A DNA stretch of 64,000 nt from Agarivorans aestuarii. GTDB taxonomy: Bacteria; Pseudomonadota; Gammaproteobacteria; Enterobacterales; Celerinatantimonadaceae. A program made the translations under genes and the position numbers. A model generated the notes under the pieces. It worked only from the letters and a program-made list of their open reading frames with translations. It was not told where the DNA came from and made no database searches. The stretch spans positions 1,620,501 through 1,684,500 of the forward strand of contig NZ_AP023033.1 in NCBI RefSeq assembly GCF_019670125.1, given 5' to 3'. Positions 31,033 through 39,894 of this stretch are shown piece by piece (position 1 is the stretch's first letter; each line of letters begins with the position of its first letter).

Positions 31033-31059
31033 AAAAAGGCGGCCATTGGCCGCCTTTTT
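31033..31059 (+). terminator. bidirectional terminator between yfgJ and the LuxR-hydrolase gene
   Basis: AAAAAGGCGGCC-ATT-GGCCGCCTTTTT is a strong stem with T-tracts on both strands and can serve both convergent genes. Confidence 0.93.
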
Positions 31060-31078
31060 AAATTTCTATAACACTGCT

Positions 31079-32908
31079 TTAGTTGCTAGCAACACTTTTG
31101 AGTATTTCAGGCCATTGGCGATAAATCATATAGTGTCCTTGCTCAGGGATAACCGTAAGTTTGGCATTAGCTGCACGTTGGGTAAAACGCTCTGCAAGCA
31201 CCAATGGAATATGCCTGTCTTGCTCGCCATGAAAGAGCTGAGTGCTTACCTTGATATCTTCTAGCTCAAAGCCCCAAGGTGACATCACTTGGCGCACTTC
31301 GTCAGAAAAGGCATTGCCGCCTTGGATCTTCGATTCTTTTAAATAGCGGCCAAACTTCTCCCTAAATTGTGGGCTCTCAAATAGTTCTACATCGGCACCT
31401 TCTAGATCGCGAGCCAATACCTTAAATAATTTGTTGGGGTCTTTGTGTAGTCCCTTATCTAGAATATTAGTAAACATGCGATGCATACTAGGGAAGTCAC
31501 GAGCCAACTTCATGTGCATTCGATATAGTTTAGCCGTTGCCTCGTAATCGCTGTCGTAAGTGAGGGCATCACCCGAACTAACAATAGTCATCTTGCTGAT
31601 CCGCTCAGGAATGGTTGCTGCGCAGCAGGCGGCATAAACGCCTCCTGTGGCATAGCCAAGTAACTGAACTTGCTCTAGCCCTAAGTGATCGAGTAATGCG
31701 GTTAAGTCTTTTGACCAGCTAACAAAACCGTAGTGTTCGCAGTAATCAGAGCCTCCGAAACCGGGACGATCGATGCTGATTAAACGCAGGCCTAGGTGTT
31801 TTGCTAAATCAACATCATCAAAAAAGTTCTCTAAGCGACTACCCAATATACTGTGGCAATAAACCACTGGCTTGCCCTTCGGGCTGCCGTATTCTTGGTA
31901 ACACAACTTACGTTGGTCGGGCAGAGTAAAGTAGCGTGCGTTAAGATCGTGAGCTTCGGTAAAGTCAAAGTGACGGCTACTTTGCGATAGCATTCCCCAG
32001 GGCCCGGTTAGCACCAAACTGGCTAATTCGCTCTGGCTACTCACATTGGTTTTCTTGAACACTGATTTAAGCTGAGTGCGCACCGTGTTGTAACTAACAA
32101 AAATTTTGTCAGCAATATCGGGAGGCGACATGCCTTGCGCAATATAATTAACAATGCGCGCTTCTTTTGGGGTTAAGTTGTAACCGTCGGCAAATGCGGC
32201 TAAATCGAGCTCTACATCTGGGCGAGAAGGCGAGATAAACACCACCACACTGGCATTTCGCTCTAAGTTAGGGTTTTGCAGATGGTTTACCGGGCTCAGA
32301 ATTACCATGGTTTGCACATCTGTTTCTTGACCAATTTGGATCGGTAAACCCCTGCTACTGGATTCATTCGGCCCCAGTGACGACAGCTCTTCTACGTACT
32401 GATTGAGCAAGTCTGTTGATTCACTTTGCTGGGTAACTAGGTTTTTGTTGCGCTGGTACAAACCTTGGCCGAGCTGCAGGGTTTCTTCTGCCAGTTCGTT
32501 TGTGAGCAAAATTTCACTTTTTGCATTCACCAAAATTACGCCAACTGGGATGTGGTCTAGCAAAGAGTTAAGTGAATGGTTTTTTTCTTCAAGCTGGTAA
32601 ATACGCTTAGCGATATTTAATGCCTGGTTAAAGTGCTCAAGTAAAATCTGGTTTCGTTCAGAGTATTGGTTCTGAGCCATAGACAATTGCGGAGATACCG
32701 CATCGAGCATTTGGCTTAGTTGTGCCGAAGAGGGGTCTGAGTGGCCATGTTCTTCTGTGTTTTGAAGTTCTGGCATCATGTATAGGTGCTCAAGCAAATC
32801 GGGCCAATATTCAGGTTCTGCCGCTGCACGGTAAATCATACCGATTAACTGTTCCCTGTTATCGACACTGGTTAGCTCTCGCTCCTTGGTGCTATCCAAT
32901 GAATTCAT
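31079..32908 (-). CDS. LuxR-type regulator fused to a nucleophile-less alpha/beta-hydrolase domain
   Basis: A 609-residue three-part protein. Residues about 105-230 contain a PAS-like stretch (LLDHIPVGVILVNAKSEILL). Residues about 243-300 are a LuxR helix-turn-helix (LTPKEARIVNYIAQGMSPPD, then VSYNTVRTQL). Residues about 325-605 form an alpha/beta-hydrolase fold. The acid (Asp564 in HGEQD) and base (His592 in EQGHYM) are in place, but the nucleophile elbow reads GYATG with Ala420 where Ser is expected. This suggests a ligand sensor or protein-binding domain rather than an enzyme. Its ligand and targets are unknown. It is a single-gene unit. Confidence 0.88.
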   Translation of the reverse strand: MNSLDSTKERELTSVDNREQLIGMIYRAAAEPEYWPDLLEHLYMMPELQNTEEHGHSDPSSAQLSQMLDAVSPQLSMAQNQYSERNQILLEHFNQALNIAKRIYQLEEKNHSLNSLLDHIPVGVILVNAKSEILLTNELAEETLQLGQGLYQRNKNLVTQQSESTDLLNQYVEELSSLGPNESSSRGLPIQIGQETDVQTMVILSPVNHLQNPNLERNASVVVFISPSRPDVELDLAAFADGYNLTPKEARIVNYIAQGMSPPDIADKIFVSYNTVRTQLKSVFKKTNVSSQSELASLVLTGPWGMLSQSSRHFDFTEAHDLNARYFTLPDQRKLCYQEYGSPKGKPVVYCHSILGSRLENFFDDVDLAKHLGLRLISIDRPGFGGSDYCEHYGFVSWSKDLTALLDHLGLEQVQLLGYATGGVYAACCAATIPERISKMTIVSSGDALTYDSDYEATAKLYRMHMKLARDFPSMHRMFTNILDKGLHKDPNKLFKVLARDLEGADVELFESPQFREKFGRYLKESKIQGGNAFSDEVRQVMSPWGFELEDIKVSTQLFHGEQDRHIPLVLAERFTQRAANAKLTVIPEQGHYMIYRQWPEILKSVASN

Positions 32909-32980
32909 AGTATTGCTGCTAATTTACTTTTTATATTGATATCTAGTTAGTTACCCGAATGTTCGCTTCGTCTCTTAGTG

Positions 32981-33036
32981 GGTTTAGTCGACATTCTAGC
33001 TAAACTGCGAACCAACTAGCTATTCGGTTTAGTCGA
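32981..33036. promoter_or_regulatory. 11-bp direct repeats upstream of the LuxR-hydrolase gene
   Basis: GGTTTAGTCGA occurs at 32981-32991 and 33026-33036, 45 bases apart; CTAGCTA is also repeated between them. They lie 70-130 bases before the start of the regulator gene and could be operators for autoregulation, which is inference. Nothing else is evident in the roughly 200 bases between this gene and the MITE-like element. Confidence 0.4.
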
Positions 33037-33117
33037 ATCAATCTTATGTCAGAATTAACTAAAATCCCATCAATTTTGATGACTAACTCACTAGATGTGA
33101 GCTTGGCGTTTAAAACG

Positions 33118-33382
33118 CTAGGGGCTGTTAGTCTTTCGTGGTTGAATTTTGTTCGCGAAAAAATCGTTTTAGGCGCAGCAAGGCGTGTGTAGCCTAGCAT
33201 TCTAAGTGAATACGCCTTAACAAAGCATAAAACGATTTTAGCCGAACCCTTCGGGCAGCGTTTGTGGCTTATTTCTACTGCGTTATCAGCTTCTCATGTA
33301 GGCTCGCTACACATTAAAGCTTCTGCCTTGTATAAACCACAAACTGCTGCAAAAAACAGCTCGAAAGATAAACAGCCCCTAG
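33118..33382. mobile_element. MITE-like non-coding element (265 bp)
   Basis: The ends are inverted: CTAGGGGCTGTTAGTCTTTC on the left and GAAAGATAAACAGCCCCTAG on the right, with one indel and one mismatch. Inside are two hairpins: AAATCGTTTT (33161) with AAAACGATTT (33229), and GCAGCGTTTGTGG (33255) with the AACCACAAACTGCTGC region (33335). There is no open reading frame of note. It ends three bases before the xseA stop codon. Structure and size suggest a non-autonomous mobile repeat; I see no second copy here and no clear target-site duplication. Confidence 0.72.
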
Positions 33383-33385
33383 AGC

Positions 33386-34720
33386 TTATTCAATAATTGT
33401 TGCCTTATGCTTGCCATCGGCAAACCTGATGTTGACTTGGTCTCCAATGCTTAAATCCGCAGCAGATTTAACAATTTTTTCTTGTTGAGTCACCAAGCTA
33501 AAACCTCGCTCCAATACCCGCAGTGGGCTTAAATTATCCATTTGTCGACAAGCGTTTAACAAAGCGTCTTGCTGATGCTGGAGGTGCTTATCACTGGCTA
33601 GATTCAGCCGCTGCTTAAGTTGAACTAAGCGTTGCTGATGACGATCGGTCTTTTGTGCTAAAAGAGAGTGTTTTAAACGTGAGTTAGCTTCTTGGTGACG
33701 CTGCTTGCCTCGGCTTAAGCTTTGTTGATGAGCAAAGCTCAAACGGTGGCTAAGCTCGTCAAAGCGTTGCTGCTGCTGTTCTAATAAATGGATAGGGGAT
33801 TGGGTCTCTACTTGATGATGAAGCTGTTTGAGGCGGATCTGTTGCCGACTGAGCATATGTAAATAGCTTTGCTCTAGTTGCTGGCTTAGCTTATTTAAAC
33901 TTATTGAAAGGTGGCTAGCTTGTTGGCTAACAATTTCTGCTGCAGCAGAAGGGGTTGCTGCGCGAATGTCTGCCACTAAATCACAAATGCTGTCGTCCAC
34001 TTCGTGACCCACCGCAGATATCACGGGTATGTTTGAATTAAATACACAGCGTGCGAGTGCTTCATCATTAAAGGCGGATAAATCTTCTTTAGAGCCACCA
34101 CCTCGGCCAACGATAAGCAGATCCACTTCTTCTCGTTGGTTGGCAAGCTCAATCATACTAATAATTTGGCTTGCAGCGGCATCACCCTGCACAGCTGCGG
34201 GATAAACTATTGCTTTTATGGCGGGCGCGCGACGTTGAAGCACCGACAAGATATCTTGTAAGGCTGCTCCAGAGGCAGAGCTAACTACGCCAATGGTGCT
34301 CGGATATTCAGGTAAGGCTTGCTTGTCAGCTTGGCCAAATAAGCCTTCGCTCGCCAGTTTCATTTTTAATTGTTCAAAAGCTTGCTGCTGGGCACCATCT
34401 CCAGCTGGGTGAATCGCTTCTGCAATGAGCTGGTAGTCGCCACGTGGTTCATACATGGTTATTTTAGCTTTCACTAATACTTGCATACCGTTCTCTGGAG
34501 TGAATACAGCCTTGCGATTAGCCCCTTTAAACATGGCACAGCGCACTTGAGCGCCATCGTCTTTTAAACTGAAGTACCAATGACCTGAAAATGGCGTAGC
34601 AAAATTAGATATTTCACCTGCTAACCAAACTGTGCCTAGAGAGTTCTCTAGTAATCGCCTAACTTGCTGGTTTAATTGACTTACACTGAGGATATTTTGG
34701 GCGATTTGATTGTTTTGCAT
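33386..34720 (-). CDS. xseA: exodeoxyribonuclease VII large subunit
   Basis: Single-strand-specific exonuclease subunit acting with XseB. The N-terminal OB-fold starts NILSVSQLNQQVRRLLEN and includes VWLAGEISNF; the catalytic region holds the motif GRGGGSKEDLSAFNDEALAR. A long glutamine/histidine-rich coiled coil follows, and the tail contains SPLRVLERGFSLV. I start at MQNNQIAQN, which matches the family; an ATG 45 bases further upstream adds a hydrophobic stretch absent from the family. The product has 444 residues. It is divergent from guaB, as in E. coli. Confidence 0.95.
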   Translation of the reverse strand: MQNNQIAQNILSVSQLNQQVRRLLENSLGTVWLAGEISNFATPFSGHWYFSLKDDGAQVRCAMFKGANRKAVFTPENGMQVLVKAKITMYEPRGDYQLIAEAIHPAGDGAQQQAFEQLKMKLASEGLFGQADKQALPEYPSTIGVVSSASGAALQDILSVLQRRAPAIKAIVYPAAVQGDAAASQIISMIELANQREEVDLLIVGRGGGSKEDLSAFNDEALARCVFNSNIPVISAVGHEVDDSICDLVADIRAATPSAAAEIVSQQASHLSISLNKLSQQLEQSYLHMLSRQQIRLKQLHHQVETQSPIHLLEQQQQRFDELSHRLSFAHQQSLSRGKQRHQEANSRLKHSLLAQKTDRHQQRLVQLKQRLNLASDKHLQHQQDALLNACRQMDNLSPLRVLERGFSLVTQQEKIVKSAADLSIGDQVNIRFADGKHKATIIE

Positions 34721-34772
34721 TAGCCAACTCGAAGCTAAATTGAAAATAATGTAAGAAAATAACATTTTTCAA

Positions 34773-34801
34773 TTTACCTTGGCCAGCTTTATACCTATAA
34801 T
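34773..34801 (+). promoter_or_regulatory. probable guaB promoter
   Basis: TTTACC, 17 bases, then a perfect TATAAT -10 element, giving a start about 45 bases before the guaB ATG. I did not find a clear PurR or DnaA box near it. Confidence 0.5.
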
Positions 34802-34851
34802 CCGACCGCAATATTTTATCCCTTTATTAACTGATTTAGGCGAATGTTGCT

Positions 34852-36312
34852 ATGTTGAGAATTTCCAAAGAAGCCTTAACCTTCGATGATGTACTACTAC
34901 TTCCGGCTCACTCAGAAGTACTTCCAAATACCGCCAATTTGGCGACACGTCTAACCAAAGATATCCCGCTTAGTATTCCTATGGTGTCTGCTGCCATGGA
35001 TACAGTAACTGAAGCTAATTTTGCGATTGCACTAGCGCAAGAGGGCGGTGTTGGCTTTATTCACAAAAACATGAGCATTGAGCAGCAAGCTGCTGAAGTG
35101 CGTAAAGTGAAAAAGTTTGAAGCAGGTATTGTACTTGAGCCAATTACGGTAACTCCTGAGTTAACTCTAGGCCAAATTGCTGAGCTGCGTCAGATCCATG
35201 GTTTTGCTGGTTTTCCGGTGGTAACTGAAGCTAACGACTTAGTGGGTATTGTTACTGGCCGTGATTTACGTTTTGAAACAGATTTTTCTAAAACAGTTTC
35301 TCAAGTAATGACTCCTAAAGAGCGCTTGGTGACAACTACTGACACTTCTCGTGACGTGGTTGAAAAGCTAATGCACGAGCACCGCATTGAAAAAATGCTA
35401 GTGGTTGATGAGGCCTTTAAATTAACTGGCTTAATCACCGTAAAAGATTTCAAAAAAGCCGAGCGTAAACCTAATGCTTGTAAAGATAGCTTCGGACGCT
35501 TACGTGTAGGTGCTGCGGTAGGCGCTGGCGCAGGCAATGAAGAGCGAATTGATGCCCTAGTTGAAGCTGGCGTAGACGTATTATTAATTGACTCGTCTCA
35601 CGGTCATTCGCAAGGCGTATTGGATCGTATTAAAGCCACTCACGAAAAATACCCAGAGCTACCTATTGTTGGCGGTAACGTTGCAACAGGCGCTGGTGCT
35701 ATAGCTTTGGCAGATGCCGGTGTAAGTGCGGTTAAAGTAGGTATTGGCCCTGGTTCAATTTGTACAACACGTATCGTAACGGGTGTGGGTGTGCCACAGA
35801 TTACTGCAGTAGCTGATGCTGTAGAAGCGCTGAAAGGTCGTGATATTCCGGTTATCGCAGACGGAGGTATTCGCTTCTCTGGTGATATTGCAAAAGCTTT
35901 AGTTGCAGGCGCGTCTTGTGTAATGGTAGGCAGCATGTTTGCAGGTACTGAAGAAGCACCGGGTGAAATCGAACTTTATCAAGGTCGTTCGTTTAAGTCT
36001 TACCGTGGTATGGGCTCGCTTGGCGCAATGTCTCAAGGTTCGTCAGATCGCTACTTCCAAACCGATAACGCTGCTGACAAATTGGTGCCAGAAGGTATTG
36101 AAGGCCGCGTAGCCTACAAAGGCCCAGTTAAAGCGATTATTCACCAGCAAATGGGCGGCCTACGTTCATGTATGGGCTTGACCGGTTGTGCAACGATCAA
36201 TGAACTAAATACTAAAGCAGAGTTTGTGCGTGTAACCAGCGCAGGTATGGGTGAGAGTCACGTACATGACGTTACCATTACTAAAGAAGCCCCTAACTAC
36301 CGTATGGGTTAA
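34852..36312 (+). CDS. guaB: inosine-5'-monophosphate dehydrogenase
   Basis: Converts IMP to XMP with NAD+, the committed step to guanine nucleotides. The barrel motifs [17 protein letters not shown] and AAMDTVTE are present, two CBS domains lie in the middle (about residues 95-205), and the catalytic loop cysteine is in [13 protein letters not shown]. The 486-residue length is standard. guaA follows after a terminator-like hairpin. Confidence 0.98.
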   Translation: MLRISKEALTFDDVLLLPAHSEVLPNTANLATRLTKDIPLSIPMVSAAMDTVTEANFAIALAQEGGVGFIHKNMSIEQQAAEVRKVKKFEAGIVLEPITVTPELTLGQIAELRQIHGFAGFPVVTEANDLVGIVTGRDLRFETDFSKTVSQVMTPKERLVTTTDTSRDVVEKLMHEHRIEKMLVVDEAFKLTGLITVKDFKKAERKPNACKDSFGRLRVGAAVGAGAGNEERIDALVEAGVDVLLIDSSHGHSQGVLDRIKATHEKYPELPIVGGNVATGAGAIALADAGVSAVKVGIGPGSICTTRIVTGVGVPQITAVADAVEALKGRDIPVIADGGIRFSGDIAKALVAGASCVMVGSMFAGTEEAPGEIELYQGRSFKSYRGMGSLGAMSQGSSDRYFQTDNAADKLVPEGIEGRVAYKGPVKAIIHQQMGGLRSCMGLTGCATINELNTKAEFVRVTSAGMGESHVHDVTITKEAPNYRMG

Positions 36313-36337
36313 GCCTAAGTAGATTGTTTTTTCTTCT

Positions 36338-36363
36338 CTAAGCGCCGCAAGGCGCTTAGTTTT
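36338..36363 (+). terminator. hairpin between guaB and guaA
   Basis: CTAAGCGCC-GCAA-GGCGCTTAG with a GNRA tetraloop and four T residues. Lying inside a normally co-transcribed pair, it may reduce guaA expression relative to guaB or separate two transcripts. Confidence 0.7.
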
Positions 36364-36389
36364 ATCAGCCTTTTTAAAAGTAAGTGATT

Positions 36390-37970
36390 ATGAGCAGAGA
36401 TATCCACGAACATCGTATTCTAATTTTAGATTTTGGATCGCAATATACCCAACTTATCGCACGTCGTATTCGTGAAATAGGTGTATATTGTGAGTTGTGG
36501 AGCTGGGATGTTGAAGAAGCTGACATTCGAGACTTTGCACCCAACGGTATTATCTTGGCTGGTGGCCCAGAAAGCGTAACTGAGAACAATTCTCCACGTG
36601 CTCCTGAGTATGTGTTTAACGCTGGGGTACCGGTACTCGGTATTTGTTACGGCATGCAAACCATGTCTGAGCAATTAGGCGGTGCGGTTATACAGGGCGA
36701 AGGCCAGCGTGAGTTTGGTTATGCTCAAGTTGAAGTGGTAGCACAATCTCCGCTGTTTAAGGCGATTGAAGACGCTGTAGCAGCTAATGGCAATGCATTG
36801 CTAGATGTATGGATGAGCCACGGTGATAAAGTGTCGGCCATTCCTGAAGGTTTCACTACCGTTGCGCAAACGCCAAGTTGTGAATTTGCCGCCATGATGA
36901 ATCAAGAGAAACACTTCTACGGCGTGCAGTTCCACCCTGAAGTGACTCACACTCGCCAGGGCTTGCGAATGCTTGAGCATTTCGTGAAAGACATTTGTGC
37001 TTGTGACGCCTTATGGACCTCAGAATCAATTATTGAAAACGCGGTTGCGCAAATTAAGCAACAAGTGGGTGACGATGAAGTTATTCTCGGTTTGAGTGGC
37101 GGGGTAGATTCATCGGTAGTGGCAATGCTTATTCAGCGCGCCATTGGTGACAAGCTTACCTGTGTATTTGTAGATAATGGTTTGCTTCGCTTGAATGAAG
37201 GCCAGCAAGTCATGGATATGTTTGGTAACCATTTTGGTTTGAACATTGTTCACGTAAACGCTGAGAATCGTTTCCTTGATGCAATGGCTGGCGAAAGCGA
37301 TCCTGAGAAGAAGCGTAAAATTATTGGCCACGTATTCATTGATGTGTTTGATGAAGAATCGAAAAAGCTGAAAAATGCTAAATGGTTGGCTCAAGGTACT
37401 ATTTACCCTGATGTTATCGAATCGGCAGCGTCTAAAACCGGTAAAGCTCACGTGATTAAATCACACCATAATGTTGGTGGCTTACCAGACGATATGGAAA
37501 TGGGCTTAGTTGAGCCTTTACGTGAGCTGTTTAAAGACGAAGTGCGTAAAATTGGCCTAGAGTTAGGGCTTCCTTACGACATGTTGTATCGCCACCCATT
37601 CCCGGGACCGGGTTTAGGTGTACGAGTATTGGGTGAAGTGAAGAAAGAGTACTGTGACTTACTTCGTCGCGCTGACGCTATTTTTATCGAAGAACTGCAC
37701 AAAGCTGATCTTTACCATAAAGTCAGCCAAGCCTTCACCGTATTCTTACCGGTTCGTTCGGTAGGCGTAATGGGTGACGCACGTAAGTACGATTGGGTTG
37801 TATCACTGCGCGCAGTAGAAACCATCGACTTTATGACCGCGCATTGGGCACACTTACCTTATGATTTCTTAGGTAACGTAAGCAACCGTATTATCAACGA
37901 AATAGATGGTATTTCACGGGTTGTTTATGACATCTCTGGCAAACCGCCAGCGACCATTGAGTGGGAATAA
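36390..37970 (+). CDS. guaA: GMP synthase (glutamine-hydrolysing)
   Basis: Aminates XMP to GMP using glutamine and ATP. The class I glutaminase domain has its catalytic cysteine in GICYGMQTM and its His/Glu pair in FHPEVTHT. The ATP-pyrophosphatase domain has [13 protein letters not shown], and the C-terminal dimerisation domain carries [11 protein letters not shown]. The ATG gives [20 protein letters not shown] and 526 residues, one more than E. coli; a GTG two codons upstream is less likely. Confidence 0.97.
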   Translation: MSRDIHEHRILILDFGSQYTQLIARRIREIGVYCELWSWDVEEADIRDFAPNGIILAGGPESVTENNSPRAPEYVFNAGVPVLGICYGMQTMSEQLGGAVIQGEGQREFGYAQVEVVAQSPLFKAIEDAVAANGNALLDVWMSHGDKVSAIPEGFTTVAQTPSCEFAAMMNQEKHFYGVQFHPEVTHTRQGLRMLEHFVKDICACDALWTSESIIENAVAQIKQQVGDDEVILGLSGGVDSSVVAMLIQRAIGDKLTCVFVDNGLLRLNEGQQVMDMFGNHFGLNIVHVNAENRFLDAMAGESDPEKKRKIIGHVFIDVFDEESKKLKNAKWLAQGTIYPDVIESAASKTGKAHVIKSHHNVGGLPDDMEMGLVEPLRELFKDEVRKIGLELGLPYDMLYRHPFPGPGLGVRVLGEVKKEYCDLLRRADAIFIEELHKADLYHKVSQAFTVFLPVRSVGVMGDARKYDWVVSLRAVETIDFMTAHWAHLPYDFLGNVSNRIINEIDGISRVVYDISGKPPATIEWE

Positions 37971-37987
37971 ATTTCCCTTCGTTGAAT

Positions 37988-38013
37988 AAAGCGCCGTAAT
38001 GGCGCTTTTTTTT
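37988..38013 (+). terminator. rho-independent terminator after guaA
   Basis: AAAGCGCC-GTAAT-GGCGCTTT followed by a run of T residues. It ends the guaBA transcript. Confidence 0.9.
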
Positions 38014-38120
38014 GCTTCACATTCAGCCAAAGGCTTTCTCTGCGTGCCTCCTTGCTATTTAAAGCTGAACAACTAATTCACGTTCTCTATTTTTAAGATC
38101 TGCTCTATGATGATGTTTTA

Positions 38121-38284
38121 ATACCAATCACACTAAAGTAAGTGAGCAGAAGTAACGCAGGGAAAAGGCTCGAGAATAAGGCAGGATTTTTCGATAAGTA
38201 GTTATTCTACAATCAAAAATTCTAACGCAGTTATCGAGTATTATTAACCAGTTAGGATGATTAGTTACTTAGTACGATTGGTAT
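38121..38284. mobile_element. MITE-like repeat with ATACCAATC inverted ends (164 bp)
   Basis: ATACCAATC at the left end is matched by GATTGGTAT at the right, and the similarity extends imperfectly inward (CACTAAAGTAAGTGA against TTAGTTACTTAGTAC). An internal inverted pair TCGATAA (38191) / TTATCGA (38231) adds structure. No coding potential. I recall palindromes with this end sequence being frequent in Vibrio and Alteromonadales genomes, from memory. It fills most of the gap between guaA and the transporter gene. Confidence 0.65.
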
Positions 38285-38302
38285 AACAGGGAGAGCCATA
38301 GC

Positions 38303-39487
38303 GTGAATGTTTTTGTATGGATGCTGGCTATTTGTCAGGCTTTATTAACTACCGGAAATATTTTGCTCGTGGCAGTCACCGGATTAATTGGCCAGCAATT
38401 GGCGCCTTCTGCAGCTTGGATTACCTTTCCTGTTGCGATGCAATTTTTAGGATTAATGCTTGCCACCATTCCCGCTTCTTTAATTATGGGGGCTACTGGC
38501 AGAAAAAAAGGGTTTGTTCTGGGTAATTCGATCGGAATTAGTGGAGCATTACTGGCTGTTTTTGCCTTACAAACCGCAAGCTTCTTGTTGTTCTGCAGTG
38601 CCACATTTTTGTTAGGTATTGGCATTGGTTTCGGGATGCTTTATCGATTCGCTGCCATCGAGCTGTGTGATGATGAGCAACAGCCGCGAGCAATTTCCAC
38701 AATTATGGTAGGCGGCGTAATTGCTGCTGTGGTTGGGCCTAACTTAGCTATCTATAGCCAAAGTTGGTGGCCTGAACAGCCATTTATTGGGGCTTTTGTT
38801 GGCCTTTTGGCCTTATACATTATTGCGTTAATTCTATTGCTGCTGATTCGATTCAAACCCCTTGTTAATCCAAGATTAGAAAAACAAGACGCTAGGCCAC
38901 TGTTAGAAGTTGTTAAAGGGCCTGGCTTTTGGGTTGCAATGCTCTCTGCTGCTGTGAGCTATTTTGTAATGAACTTATTGATGACAGCAACTCCGCTAGC
39001 CATGCACCATCATGGTTACGCTTTTTCTCAATCAGCTAGTGTTATCGAATGGCATGTATTGGGCATGTTTGCTCCTTCTTTTGTCACCGGGCATCTTATC
39101 CAGCGAATCGGTTTGCTTAGAGTGATGTTTATCGGCCTTTGGTTAATGTTTGCCTGCGTGGTGATAAATTTAATGGGCAATAGTTTTGGCCACTTTGCCT
39201 TGGCTTTAAGTTTGTTAGGCATTGGTTGGAACTTCATGTTTATTGGTGCTACCCAGCTGCTTACTCAGTCTTATCGACCATCAGAGAAAGCTAAAGCGCA
39301 GGCTACTAACGAGTTTACGGTGTTTTCTTTGGTGGCAATATCGGCTTTGTCTGCCGGTTGGTTAGAGCACACTATGGGCTGGCAAGCAGTCAATTACGCA
39401 GCGCTACCCATTTTGCTGTTGGGTTTGTTAAGCCTGTTGTTTTATCAATATCAACAAAAACGGCAACTATCTCTGTCTGTGTGGTGA
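38303..39487 (+). CDS. major facilitator superfamily transporter
   Basis: A 394-residue membrane protein with about 12 predicted helices in two halves joined by a basic loop (RFKPLVNPRLEKQDAR). A GTG start follows CAGGGAGAG. The loop after helix 2 carries GATGRKKG, the MFS motif A region, and a PxLAI-type helix occurs mid-way. The substrate cannot be told from sequence. It stands alone, with a MITE-like repeat just upstream and the convergent gcvB RNA downstream. Confidence 0.85.
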   Translation: MNVFVWMLAICQALLTTGNILLVAVTGLIGQQLAPSAAWITFPVAMQFLGLMLATIPASLIMGATGRKKGFVLGNSIGISGALLAVFALQTASFLLFCSATFLLGIGIGFGMLYRFAAIELCDDEQQPRAISTIMVGGVIAAVVGPNLAIYSQSWWPEQPFIGAFVGLLALYIIALILLLLIRFKPLVNPRLEKQDARPLLEVVKGPGFWVAMLSAAVSYFVMNLLMTATPLAMHHHGYAFSQSASVIEWHVLGMFAPSFVTGHLIQRIGLLRVMFIGLWLMFACVVINLMGNSFGHFALALSLLGIGWNFMFIGATQLLTQSYRPSEKAKAQATNEFTVFSLVAISALSAGWLEHTMGWQAVNYAALPILLLGLLSLLFYQYQQKRQLSLSVW

Positions 39488-39595
39488 ACTAGGGCTGTTT
39501 AGTGAGTTGGATCAAGGATTATTTTTTTTAATGTTTGGTTTAGTGTGCTTTTCAAAAAAGTCATAATAATCTTACGTTTACTTCCTTGAATTTAA

Positions 39596-39628
39596 AGCAA
39601 AAAAAAGCCACTGCATAAGCAGTGGCTT
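39596..39628 (-). terminator. GcvB intrinsic terminator
   Basis: AAGCCACTGC-TTAT-GCAGTGGCTT on the minus strand, followed by TTTTTTGC. The T-tract is on the minus strand only, which shows the direction of the RNA. Confidence 0.88.
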
Positions 39629-39838
39629 AAAATTCTTTTTGACAGACAGGGTCAAAATAAGAAACAGGGAAGCCAGCAATAGGGCTGACAAATGCAAACA
39701 CAACATAGCAATCAAAGTAATTACAAATCCGGTAACTACTCAAAGAGGCCTGACATAACACCTTGATTTTAGGTGCTGCGTCAGACCCCTTCGCCTGATT
39801 GCGTGTGCATAGTAATCTGCAACTGGTCCTACAACAAC
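39598..39838 (-). ncRNA. gcvB: small regulatory RNA GcvB
   Basis: Hfq-dependent RNA that represses many amino-acid uptake and metabolism genes by base pairing. On the minus strand I recognise the G/U-rich R1-like region (TATGTTGTGTTTGCATTTGT), the conserved block TTGACCCTGTCTGTC seen in E. coli GcvB, and a final hairpin AAGCCACTGC / GCAGTGGCTT with an eight-T tract. An additional 5' hairpin (GTCTGACGCAGCACC with GGTGTTATGTCAGGC) matches the family layout. It is divergent from gcvA, exactly as in Enterobacteria and Vibrio. The 5' end is estimated from a TATAAT box; about 240 bases, a little longer than the 205 of E. coli. It fills most of this otherwise gene-free stretch. Confidence 0.85.
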
Positions 39839-39844
39839 AGATAA

Positions 39845-39850
39845 ATTATA
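39845..39850 (-). promoter_or_regulatory. -10 box of the gcvB promoter
   Basis: Perfect TATAAT on the minus strand, about seven bases before the estimated GcvB start. The -35 is poor (AAGTTT at 17 bases), as expected for a promoter that needs the activator GcvA. Confidence 0.5.
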
Positions 39851-39894
39851 ATGCGCATAGATTAGAAAAACTTATCCGTTAATGGGATGTTAAT

